Of a DNA stretch of 64,000 nucleotides, positions 54,349-64,000 are shown piece by piece. This stretch comes from Paracentrotus lividus (Eukaryota > Echinodermata > Echinoidea > Camarodonta > Echinidae), in the NCBI GenBank assembly GCA_940671915.1, contig CALNVZ010002100.1:1840981-1904980 (forward strand), in the 5' to 3' direction. How positions within the stretch are numbered: the stretch's first letter is position 1; the number at the start of each line of letters is the position of its first letter. A model generated the notes under the pieces. It worked only from the letters and a program-made list of their open reading frames with translations, ran no database searches and was not told where the DNA came from. Made by a program: the position numbers and the translations under genes.

Positions 54349-54730
54349 TGGTGTTTCACCAAGTTGTTCTTAAAGTTACGAATGACTTTACGAACGACTG
54401 GAACATGTTCTTGAGTGCTACTGTATTCGCTGTTATTTTCGCATGATCAACTTTTCGTGCTGAGCAGCCTCAAAACATGTTCACAGGTTATCAAATTCGC
54501 GCTGCATGTCTGAAGCTCGCAATTGAACCTATTCAATACATGCATAAAAAATCATGCCCGTATATTTGGGGTTTTTTTTATTCGCGCCTGCCGCTCTTTG
54601 CACAAAATACGCAAAAATTAATATTCCGCGAATATTTCCATGAATAAAGTATGTCCTTATCACATGCTTATTTATTCAGCACAAGAACTAATCACCAGTC
54701 GTTCGTAAAGTCACTTGGTGAAACACAGCC
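54349..54730. mobile_element. 'ggtgtttcaccaag' TIR MITE in ANP32 intron
   Basis: Left 'ggtgtttcaccaagttg', 'gactttacgaacgactgg'; right 'ccagtcgttcgtaaagtca', 'cttggtgaaacac'. CpG-rich interior. Belongs to the same broad type as 29,199-29,418. Non-coding. Confidence 0.82.
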
Positions 54731-54779
54731 TATGGTTCTTTTGACAAAGAAATCGGCCATTCTTAGTCATGCATGTGAC

Positions 54780-54818
54780 CCCCCCCCCCTCAAAAAAAAA
54801 AAATTAAAAAAAATAAAA

Positions 54819-54854
<36 letters not shown>

Positions 54855-54855
54855 C
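54780..54855 (+). repeat. C run, A-rich stretch and (AT)n microsatellite
   Basis: 'cccccccccc', A-rich spacer, then (TA)n interrupted by GTATATAT. Simple sequence. Confidence 0.9.
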
Positions 54856-54896
54856 TGCAAGCCCTTTAATTCTAATAAACTCTTTAGATCAGTATA

Positions 54897-55333
54897 CAGT
54901 CTGTGTCAAATAAAATGGTACAAGTGGAAAACATTTTTTTTTATGTATGAAGATTAATCACAGCCTGCAATTGTTTGGTATTTTCAAAAAGCAGGAAGAT
55001 CAGGCTTTCACCTGCATTTTTTTCATCACATTTGGTGCTGTAATTTTTGAAATATGACTAGTTTTTTACAATCAAGAAAAAAATTTCGCACGCCGTCCCA
55101 TGCATTTGTGTATAGGTTTCGCATAATGACCATGAAGTGCTCAATTTCGATTTGTTCCTCGTCACACAAAATTTAGCATAACTTTTGTTTTACGACAGCA
55201 AATTATACAGAACAAAGTGCATCAGCAAGGAAAAATATTTGGCTTTATTTTGGTACCACATACACACATTATTTGAAAATATTTCACACCTAAATATTTT
55301 TTTTCCGACTATACCATTTTTTTTTACAGACTG
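54897..55333 (+). mobile_element. Mariner/Tc1-like MITE, copy B (437 bp, TA target)
   Basis: Begins CAGTCTGTGTCAAATAAAATG and ends 'ccatttttttttacagactg', flanked by TA/TA. Opposite in orientation to copy A (43,032) and the same as copy C. Contains 'ggctttattttggtaccaca' and 'acttttgttttacga', shared by all three. Confidence 0.85.
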
Positions 55334-57690
55334 TATATCATCTAGATCAATTTTCAGCTTGAATTAATCATATATTCAAGTCTTATGAATAAAGTAATTC
55401 TTATTAAAAGACCAAAATGAACTTTTCTTTGTCATTTGTTTTGTACAAATGACAAAAATTTCAACATTTTAGCTTTGACATTTGGTCACAAAAGGTCACA
55501 TAACTCTTTTGCATGTTTTTAAAAACTTAGATTCAAAATAATTTCTAAGGCCTGAAAGTCATCGCAGCAGTTTTGATTGCACGACAAAATTTGTCTAAAC
55601 CCATCCCCCTCCAAGTCATAATGTTCTGTTTTCAGAATTCCAGCTACTTCGTAAGAAATAATTGACTCACATAGCATAGACAAATAAATGATGAACAATA
55701 TAATGGTTTGCAGTAGCAGTACTAATCTATTTGTTTGCCTCATAATGTATGTTGACATTTGAACTGATTTAGTGTTAGATGCATTGGAAAGCATAATACG
55801 CATGCAGTAAAAGCTTGGATTAGCATAAAATTTAAGCATTTGGGTTGAAGCTGGTTTTCAGATGAATTATGTCTACACACTTCTGAACATAACAATGATT
55901 TTCACAACATGAGAAAAACTGGGAGCAATGTGAAACATTACAAGTTAGAAGTATTTTGAATTTGTATAAAATACCTGAAAATATATATAAATAATAAAGA
56001 TCAACATCAATAATTAATTTTAAGGTTGACTTTTAGTTTTTTATCAATGGATTAATACAGTCAACCATGCATAAGTCAAACTTGCAAAGTCCAAATATCA
56101 CCTCGGTTGAAGGTCTTTTGAGGTCATCTTCTCTTCATATTCTTTTGTATTTAACCCTTCAGAATTCAATTTTTTTTTAAGTTGAAGCTTTTTCTTCTGT
56201 TCCAACAGATTCGACTTTATAGGAAAAGTTGACTGTAATTGGTAAATTTCTCCAAAATGTATGTATGAAACATACTACTATTAAAAGTAAAAATTCAAAA
56301 GCTCTACAACTTTCAGTTTAGACCGGAAAACTCTCTAGAAGTGTGAGACAATTTATCAGAAAACCTATTGGCCCGTATTCTCGAAAGTGGTTTTGAAACA
56401 TTGGACTTAAACCATGGATTATGTAGATTTGGTGTTAAAATTACGCTTATTTTAGCGCAAACATTTAGAAAGGTCCAATATGGATGCAGGATTTTGTCAA
56501 AGCGTGCTAAATTTACACCTGTTGCTATGGTTATGTCTACTGCATATTTAAACTAATTTAAATAAACAGTAGACTCGTTAATTCAAAACAGTTGGCTCAT
56601 TATGCCTAAACCATAGCAACAGGCGTAAATTTAGCGCGCTGTGACAAAGTCGTGCATTTATAATATTTAGTCGGTTTGAAATTTTATGAACCTAGAAAAG
56701 TTGTTTCCAATGAAGTTTTTTTGCTGATTTGTAATCTTCATGTGAATATTACAAACATTTTAGCTTGGTTGCCAACCGGGCAACCCTTGAAGACAATTGC
56801 TAATTATTAGCATTAAATTCAAAATGGCTACGCCAATGCTGTAGATGGTGAAAACTAACTTTTGACTATAGATCGCATCTTGAAGTATAGAAACATGCAT
56901 TTAGGCCCGGAGTTAACTTTATGCAACAGAATCCCATTGCCAAATGTTGCTTGTATGATTCAGATGTCAATTTTACGAGCAACAAAGTGTCAAATAAAGG
57001 CTCAATAATAGGAAAATTCATATTATATTTAAATGATTATGCTGAGAATATGAAAACTTTGAAGGAGCTAAAGATTTCATCGTAGATAAGCAGCAGGCCG
57101 ACATCCTTGATGGATTCTAAAATAATTTTACTTGGTTGCCATAAAATGGACTAAGCTTTTGAGCAATTTGCATAATTAACACATAAATTTCTAAATCGGG
57201 CCAGCTCATGGCTATTAATGTATGAAACTGTATACTTTTTTCAACAGACTTTAGATTACGGCATATTAAAGTTAAAACAATGCTTACAGGGGTTAATGAT
57301 GCGTCTAGCAATGCCGGTTGGCAGGAAATGTTGCTTGTTTATGACTTTCGATGTCGAATTTTGATGTTAGGTTAACGTAAAAAGGTCAAATAAGGTCAAT
57401 ATAAGGAATAATACAGATATTTAATTATACGCTGTAAATATAGAGACTTTGAATGGCTTAATTACATGGATATAAATTAGTGTTGAAAATCTGATAATGG
57501 GTTATACAGGATCATTTTTATACACATTTTCTTCTTTTTTTCCAAAGCATAATCAATGTGGTACAACTCCAAAGCGTCACTTATCATTCTGGAAAAAAAA
57601 CAAACCATGACACAGTACGCTGAGAATACAGGAATTTCAAGACTTCCAGAAACTGCCTTGCAAGTATAACATTCAAAGAGACCCTTTGAA
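55334..57690. other. ANP32-like gene intron, AT-rich
   Basis: No exon seen. It contains a hairpin at about 56,500-56,645: 'gtgctaaatttacacctgtt' with 'gctatggttatg', mirrored by 'cataatgagcc', 'aaaccatagcaacaggcg' and 'taaatttagcgcgc'. The segment 56,650-57,010 has a highly diverged inverted relative at about 61,490-61,830. Confidence 0.55.
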
Positions 57691-59470
57691 AATAAAAAGC
57701 GGCCAGAAGCACTAAATGTGTGAATTGGGGGTCTTTATCAGACATTGTGGCCTCAAACCTTGATGGCCTTCAGTAGCCTCCTATTTCTTAGAAGCAGCAG
57801 AATAGCGAAATATCTCAATATCAGAAGTTTACCGAGGTGAAAGGACTTCTTTTTTTTCTTTTCCAAATTATCTTTGAAGTACATGGGGCATGACGGGGAC
57901 CAAAGTCTTTCCTCGGTGGAATAGAGAAGAAACTGACAGAAGATAAGGGACAACCTTCAATGACCCCAGAAAGAGCTTAGATTGATTTCTCATGAAGGAA
58001 TGCTTTGGAAACCTGGCCGAACATCCATGTCTTTCCAGGTTATGTTACCTGAGCAATGATGAGGGCATTCAGAAAACACTTACGTTGCTCCAAAGCATTT
58101 GCTTGAAAGACTGTCTTGGAATTGTCACAGAAAAGCGCCAGAAATAGCGGAACGCACAAGGGCTCCTGCGACTTAGGGTAAGCCACGGAGGTCTGAAGCA
58201 GTCTCAAGACTTGCAGGGATCTTATTGTTGAAGAAAGAATAAAGAGCCCAACGAATCAGAGCAGTAGCTGAGCAAAAGAAGCGTCATGAACCACAAACAA
58301 TTGCTTAAATCTGTAGTCTCGGATTACAGTTTGAGATCAAAAAGACAGATCAGAAAGTAGTGATTCGGATGGAAATAATACCTCCCTAGACCAACACCAT
58401 CTCTTGCACACAACAAGTGCTTGCCAGACCTAGAGTTGTAGGTGTATCTATAAGACTCCTTCCTACTCTGAACTAAAACTGAGCGGATACGCTCATCAGA
58501 GAGGCTCACGATCGAAGCTCTCTCCAGATAGTGGCAAGCAACAGTTTCATTATTCCCAATAGGGGCTGAAGACATCACATCCGGGACTCTACGGAAAACC
58601 ACATCAGACGTTCAAGAGGTCTGGAACCAACGTCGAGGTATCAAAAACCTAACGCCACCAGATTCTCTTTACATTTCCTGTGAACCTGAGGAATCAGCGG
58701 AACGGAGCAAGAGTTCTCCACCACTTTCTCCACTGGATTGCGAAGGCATTCAGAAGCAAATTCAGCTCCGATTCATTGAACCCATGAACGAACGAGGGGT
58801 GACTATTGAGCAACCGCTGTCTACAAGTCAATACCAAAAACCTATTAGCTGCTTGAAACCACAACCAGACAGAGAAGTCAGACTCCGAGGTAGGCACTTT
58901 CCTCCTGGAGAGTAGGTCCGCTAAGAGATAATTTTGACCCGCGGATGTGTGAAGCTATTAGAAAAATGTCTTTCCGAGCTCATCAATTGTACGGTTTGAT
59001 GGCACTTTCGATCAGCAACATTGAATTTGTGCACTTCCTGTTTGGTTTGATGCGGCCACCGATTTACTTGTCCGTCAGAAAAGGACAAAGTAGCATCCAC
59101 ATGATCCAGGCACGGTGACGAACATAACGATGAAGGACTCGAACCTGCGCACGACCGCAGTCGCTTAAAAATCACTGTCTTACGACAATAACACCCACCC
59201 CAAACCATAGAACCGCACATCCATGGGGACAGTTCTGGGACGTTAGGGAAATCTTGTTAGGGTTTGCCATTAGATTAAGAAAGCAGCATACAACAGTTCA
59301 AAGAAGAAGCAGACATTTGATCCACCAGCAGAGGGATCATGGTGATTGCAAATAGCTCATACTCTCGGCTTGTAAAACCCCAAAGACGGAGTTGGAAAAA
59401 AGGCGACAATCGTGCAAACATCGGACACCTGTTGTGATCGAGCCAACGTTTAGCTCTCCGCATCATGAAA
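57690..59470 (-). pseudogene. Decayed DIRS/Ngaro-type (tyrosine recombinase) retrotransposon pol fragment
   Basis: Minus-strand frames from about 59,466 down to 57,750 form an interrupted coding relic, GC-richer than its surroundings. At 58,910 a frame reads LLADLLSRRKVP, the conserved end of RNase H (ADxLSR) in these elements. It is followed by FVHGFNESELNLLLNAFAIQ (position of 'FVS..D..A...DALS..W') and, at 58,520-58,330, DERIRSVLVQSRKESYRYTY followed by LFDLK, resembling the start of the tyrosine-recombinase domain. Further down, SIPPRKDFGPRHAP looks like the region before the recombinase core. At least several frameshifts and stops separate the pieces. No intact catalytic R-H-R-Y set was identified. 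Class assignment is from pattern recognition and should be tested by similarity search. Confidence 0.55.
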
Positions 59471-59476
59471 CTTCTT

Positions 59477-60534
59477 AAGCCTATCCGATATGCTCGGGCT
59501 AGTATGGCAAACTACTGACGGGCGAGGGCGAAGCCCGAGTCCGTTCAGGCGAGGGCGTAGCCCGAGCGCCTATCATCACTGGTGAAGCCAAAAAAATGAA
59601 TTTTCTTTATTTACCATGTTCTCAGTCGTAGAAATCTACGAAATCCCCAGCCGCTTTAATATTGAATTAATTTAACCTGATCTGCGAACACGGACCAATA
59701 AGCGATGAGAATTGAAACATGACGTAGTCATGAATATCAATGAGCTCTGCACTTCGCTCGAAACTCGAAGTGAGGAAAGATGGTGTTCGCGAGAGATTTT
59801 TTCCAGCCTGACAAAATTGCAGATAGTTTGAATTATGCAGCTCAAAGGCTCAAAATAGAAGATTTTAAGGATATCCAGGCTTCTGAAATATATTCGGTGG
59901 TACTTAGCGGAGAGGATGTTTTTGTTAGTTTGCCTAATGGATTCTGAAAGAGTGCGATCTATCAGGCTTTACCATTGTCTTTTGACTTCCTTTGTTCTCC
60001 GACCGAAGCAGCTAGCCAGCGCAAGCAATGGACCGGTACGTACCCGGCCGAAGCTTCGGCATAGCTAAGCTCGGGAAGAACCCTCGATCTAACTCCACAC
60101 AGTATTGCTATAGTGCTACTTCTCACTACTTCGAAGCGGGTACGCGATGTGAGAGAAAACAAATAATTGTTCAATTAAACTCCAAATAAAGTAGAATGTT
60201 TGACACAAGAGCTTATCTATTGTCACGAAAAATCAAATATATCAAAAATTGAAAGAAATATTAGGAAACAAAAGATTTAGTTAAATTTTCGATCTTCTAA
60301 ATCTACCCATGTATGAATGAACTCGACCAAAAAAAAATTGGCGCTTTGTGATATTTGATTGGTTGAATAAATATGGTCAATCGCCATATAAGGGTCGTCT
60401 AGTACGTCACGCATATATGCATAATAATGACTTTACCAGTGATGATAGGCGCTCGGGCTACGCCCTCGCCCGTCAGTCAGTCTCCTTCGCGCGACCAGTA
60501 ACCACTAGCCCGACGCATATCAGATAGGCTAGGA
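59477..60534. mobile_element. TIR element with GGGCGAGGGCG hairpin ends, carrying a helicase fragment
   Basis: Inverted ends: 'cctatccgatatg', 'tcgggctagt', 'actgacgggcgagggcg' and 'tagcccgagcgcctatcatc' followed by 'actggt' at the left; their reverse complements lie at 60,432-60,530. The left end has an extra 'aagcccgagtccgttcaggcg' unit. GGGCGAGGGCG.AGCCCGAG units are themselves partial palindromes. The interior contains the RecQ-like fragment listed next. It abuts the DIRS-like relic. Confidence 0.75.
59780..60064 (+). pseudogene. RecQ-type helicase N-terminal fragment with nonsense in Walker A
   Basis: ATG at 59,780 encodes DFKDIQASEIYSVVLSGEDV, then FVSLPNGF, the Q-motif/Walker A lead of RecQ-family ATP-dependent DNA helicases ('F...Q..AI..VL.G.DVFV.LPTGFGKS'). 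Codon 56 is TGA exactly where the central glycine of GFGKS is expected, followed in frame by KSAIYQALPLSFDFL. The frame then runs into unrelated sequence to TAG at 60,062-60,064. With only the first ~90 residues and a broken nucleotide loop it cannot encode a helicase. It lies inside a TIR element, implying capture or an internal deletion derivative of a helicase-bearing element. Confidence 0.7.
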
Positions 60535-62590
60535 CCGTCCATGCTGCTTAGTCATTCTAGTTGATGATTAACGTCCAATCACTTTTGACGTCTTTGATGT
60601 ACTGAGCTATCGGGTATGATCTCGACTTTCTGCCACTGACAGATCCTCGGCGAGTTCCTGCTCTGTGTGAGAGCTGTTGATGGGAGACACAGAGTCTCGA
60701 CTCAATCCACCTAAAACACGTCTAATTCATTTAATTCTCCTATTTACTAGGAACGTCATGAAGAACACAACCAAGCGACGACACGACGGATCCCCCCTCT
60801 GGCGTCGTCGTAATCTTTACTCTCCCATTTATTCCCCATCCTCTCACTTATCTACATATCTTTACTTGATCATTGTCTATAGTGTTTTCGTTTAATGAGA
60901 ATGGCAAATCGTACTAGCTCTACATCACTATTTCCCAGGAAACAGGTTGACCATATAGAGCTGCACCCGAGTATTGATTGAATATGGTTTGAACAATTTG
61001 AAGAGATATGTGCACGGAAATGGTTCCTGCACATCCCAAACAAGATATTCAGACTTTTCTCAAAGTCTCATAAATATATTTCACCGTCTTACTAATAAAA
61101 ATAATAAGTACTTCCCTTTATCATACCTTTACTCTTAGCTCCCTTTCCAACCGCCTCACAAAAATTTAACTCGAAGTCATCTCATAAGAACAACATTGCA
61201 ATGGATGTCTAGCGCACTGCAGATACCCCTCATTGCATGTTACACTTTAACTACTGCATCTATGCTTCAACCAGTAAGTTTCATCCATAATTAGCATCTG
61301 GCGGCCTATCGTTTCGATCTACATGCTCGATATATTATGCAATTTGCCCTCAAAAGTGTGTGTGCATCGTATGCAACCAAACAAATATTATTATAGACAC
61401 ACAATAATTCGCAACTCTTCTTATCTAGTCAATGAATTACTCTTCAAAAGTCTTAATATTTCTCAGGCATAACAAATATCAGATAGGCTTTTCAATTGAC
61501 TCCTTTATTTGACCTTTTCAGCATCGATAAAGATTGACACAATCATTACGATACAGACAACATTGCAATGATCTGTGGCCCATACGAATGTAACCGCCTT
61601 AAAGCGATCAGTTAGTATACTTCAACTCGCGATCTATTTGTTACAAAAGTTACAAGTACACTTCACCAATATACCCTATGGCGCCATTTTTGAATTATTT
61701 TAAATAAGCATGATTTGCTACAAAGTTGCTACCCGGTCTCAGGCCAACACAAGCTAGGAATGTTAGATGATCAACATGAAGATCACAAAATCAGCATAAA
61801 AAAACTTCCTTGGAACTCCTTTACTAGGTTCCCACTATCACAAAGATCATAGGACGCTTACCAATGAACATCTATAGAGACCTCTTCTAATGGCCTGCCG
61901 CTGACAAACTATCATATTAATATTAACAAAAATCTGCTATATGAAATACCCATGCGTATTCCTAAGTCCTACGGCTAGTTAACAATGCGAGCATCACTTT
62001 GTGTGAGAAATCAGCAATAATGGGTAAGCTCGGAAGTGCTAATGCTGCCCTAACCTACCCTAGTCCAGATGACCCACAAGGCAAACGGAGCACCAGAGAG
62101 ACCCAAAGACAGTGACATCTTCTCTGTACAAAGCAAGTGATCTCACTCTAACCTAAGTCTATTCAACCTATAAGATCGTTAACAGACCTGGATATCTCGG
62201 CGCCGAATCGAAAAAATCGATCCGTTAGAATCGCATATTCGGGCCCCAATTTGTTATCCTATTCTTTGAGGCGGCACATCAAAAAGTGGTTCTAAATGGT
62301 ACTGACGCAAACTGGGAGTACCAGAAGATTCATATGTTAACCGTCGGTCTGCGTACCGCAACTAAACTACGTGGATTAGTGGAATAATATGGCAGCACAA
62401 CCATTCGTGAACTCACATGAGACTATGATAAATATTAAACCTCAATCTATGATTAGTAACTCTTCACTTTGACTCTCCTTACTCAGCCCGAAAAGTAGAG
62501 CAGAATGGTTTGAGGAAACTCTTCCCCAGATTCAGACTTTTCTAAAGTACGATTGAGTCGCAATATGTCACTCCTCTACATCTCCCTATC
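60535..62590. other. Degenerate C/A-biased sequence in ANP32 intron, no gene
   Basis: G-poor on the plus strand. Parts are diverged duplicates: 61,490-61,830 resembles the reverse complement of 56,650-57,010 ('atacttcaa..gcgatcta', 'acatgaagat.acaaa', 'cagca.aaaaaact'), and 'agattcagacttttct.aaagt' occurs at about 61,045 and 62,527. No credible open frame. Confidence 0.5.
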
Positions 62591-62599
62591 CGTACTTCA

Positions 62600-62940
62600 C
62601 ATCTCAATCGTTTTCATCAGGTTCATCATCGTTCCAGTCAGTCATCCATCATCTTCCGTCATCATCAATTCAAGATGGATCGTCCTCAATCATCTTCGTC
62701 TATTGAGGAAAAAGTAATAAAGAGATTACATCATTATTAATGTGATTTGATGCACTCATATTCATCCTCATCGCGTCATCCATCAGACCTACACCAGGTC
62801 ATCTCATTTCATTTACTTCTTCTACCGCATCAATCATTGCGACTATACCTCGCATCAATTTCAGACCCCTATAGTTAAACGAAAATAAATTAAGAGGTTA
62901 CACCAATACTTACTTATGATTATACTCAATGTCTTGTCAA
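62600..62940 (-). pseudogene. ANP32: Two decayed tandem copies of the ANP32 acidic exon
   Basis: At 62,600-62,705 the minus strand has TCAATAG|ACGAAGATGAT followed by GAT/GAC-rich sequence, but with in-frame TGA codons; the same acceptor and following intron ('tctattgagga', 'agagattaca') occur intact at 63,480. A still weaker copy at about 62,760-62,930 keeps scattered 'catc' and 'ttaagaggttacac'. They are inferred to be old tandem duplicates of the exon at 63,389-63,485. Confidence 0.5.
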
Positions 62941-63386
62941 CAAACAGAAATGGTACAAGATATGGAACAGCCACTCTCTTTTAGCTTAGTTGAAATTACG
63001 TCACAGATCCTGCTCAGTTGTTGCGTATTTATCAACAGCAGTGAAGATCGAGACTTTACACTGCCATTTTTTCTTCATCCACCTTTTGTGTTGTAATTTT
63101 TGGAAATCATACACTAATTTTCGTACAATCAAGGCAAAATTCATTTCGCACGCTATCCATGACCTTTGTGTATAAGGATTCGGGTAAATGCCACAAAGTG
63201 CTCAATTTCGATTCGTTCCTCGATGCACAAAATTTAGTATAACTTTTGTTTTACGAAAGCAAATTATACAGAACAGCAAGGAAAATCTTTTGGCTTTATT
63301 TTGGTACCACATACACACATTTTTTGATAATATTTCACACCTAAATAATTTTTTTCCGACTGTACCATTTTTTTTGACACAGACTG
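62940..63386 (+). mobile_element. Mariner/Tc1-like MITE, copy C (left end degenerate)
   Basis: Right end 'ccattttttttgacacagactg', then TA, is intact. Internal 'ctcaatttcgatt.gttcctcg', 'acttttgttttacga' and 'ggctttattttggtaccaca' match copy B in the same orientation. The left TIR near 62,945 (gaaatggtacaag) is eroded. It lies directly against the acidic exon of the ANP32-like gene. Confidence 0.8.
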
Positions 63387-63388
63387 TA

Positions 63389-63485
63389 TGACTATTATCA
63401 TCCTCATCATCGTCATCTTCGTCATCAAGATCATCATCGTCATCATCATTGTCATCAAGATTCGGATCATCCTCATCATCTTCGT
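63389..63485 (-). CDS. ANP32: ANP32-like gene, acidic exon abutting a MITE
   Basis: Minus-strand acceptor CCTCAATAG|AC, then an acidic frame EDDEDDPNLDDNDDDDDLDD, EDDDDEDDN, consistent with the ANP32 acidic tail. No GT donor is present before the mariner-like MITE at 63,386. The frame stays open into the MITE to about 63,264, so the original donor has been lost or a donor inside the MITE is used, or this exon is no longer functional. Its phase could fit the exon at 54,303 only with such a donor. Confidence 0.5.
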
Positions 63486-64000
63486 CTATTGAGGAAGAAA
63501 TATTAATTACATAAGTTACACAATATTATATGACTGAGTGACCTCATAATGACATATGAACAATTCAAAGCTACAATAGGAATTTTCATTTTATCAACAA
63601 CAAAAAAAATGAATTCTAAATGATGGTATGAATTTTATTGGAATATTCCTGGTACACATAAGACTTGCAACCATTCAAACTCAATTTTTACTGAATAAAA
63701 AAAAAAAAAAAAAAATTCTTACAGGGTTCTTGCACTAAGTAAATTTAGTTGTTTTTTTGTTTTTAATTTTATTCCCTTCAGATTTTTGTAAGATACAATT
63801 TTTCAGAAAAGTTTAATAGATTTAGTAACTTTGTTAAGGCAACATTTCATAAATTCTTGTTTCATCATATTTTGTGGTATAATAAATATTCAGATGGATG
63901 AATTGACAAGATGAAAATGTACAAGTTTTCCAAAATATGATTGCCTGAGTGTACCTAAATAACCTAAATAAGTCTAATTAGGGACACAAAGGACACCATA
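63486..64000. other. Right-edge AT-rich sequence, intron
   Basis: AT-rich with an A run near 63,698-63,715. No exon recognised. It presumably lies within the ANP32-like gene, whose leucine-rich-repeat exons would be further right. Confidence 0.5.

Overview
This is animal nuclear DNA: about 64 kb, AT-rich, with short coding exons bounded by GT/AG splice sites, large introns, and many small inverted-repeat transposons. Nearly all open frames longer than 60 codons are chance frames. Real coding sequence was recovered by joining short exons whose splice phases agree and whose joined peptides resemble known families. The repeat types (tRNA-derived SINE, TIR MITEs of the 'gtgtttcac' and 'ttaaaggg' kinds, a DIRS/Ngaro-like retroelement, a TIR element with a RecQ-like fragment) and the gene set suggest an invertebrate deuterostome, most likely an echinoderm such as a sea urchin. 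That placement is inference.

Layout. (1) 1-3,650: the 5' end of GTF2E2 (TFIIE beta) on the minus strand, three exons, continuing off the left edge. A tRNA-derived SINE and a ~150-bp tandem repeat lie in or beyond its introns. (2) 3,650-21,780: no recognised gene. It holds a pyrimidine tract (4.1-5.1 kb), an unusual G+T-rich mosaic (5.3-10.7 kb), AT-rich unique sequence, a 25-N gap at 20,220-20,244 and CpG-rich or repeat fragments. (3) 21,801-39,824: a complete 16-exon plus-strand gene encoding a 596-residue type II membrane glycosyltransferase whose C-terminal half is a GT49 (LARGE/B4GAT1-type) domain. Its introns hold paired AACGTT-rich elements, several MITEs and a long hairpin. (4) 39,825-45,900: long 3' flank, microsatellites and a mariner-like MITE. 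(5) 45,968-47,573: a complete two-exon COX7C gene, minus strand. (6) 47,600-53,250: MITEs and unique AT-rich DNA. (7) 53,414 to the right edge: the 3' end of an ANP32-family gene, minus strand. Its large intron contains a decayed tyrosine-recombinase retrotransposon, a TIR element carrying a broken RecQ-helicase fragment, and degenerate duplicated sequence.

The most unusual feature is in the GT49 gene. Three different exons have had one exon-intron boundary tandemly copied into the adjoining intron: the donor end of exon 9 (4 x 83 bp), the acceptor end of exon 15 (10 x 88 bp) and the acceptor end of exon 16 (2 copies). Most copies keep a good splice site, and every decoy product examined stops early. 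The ANP32-like gene shows a related pattern, with decayed tandem copies of an acidic exon. Whether these are neutral slippage products or a splice-decoy dosage control cannot be decided from sequence.

The genes shown have ordinary separate cell roles (basal transcription, O-glycan synthesis in the Golgi, respiratory complex IV, nuclear chaperone/phosphatase-inhibitor family). Nothing indicates they form a pathway.
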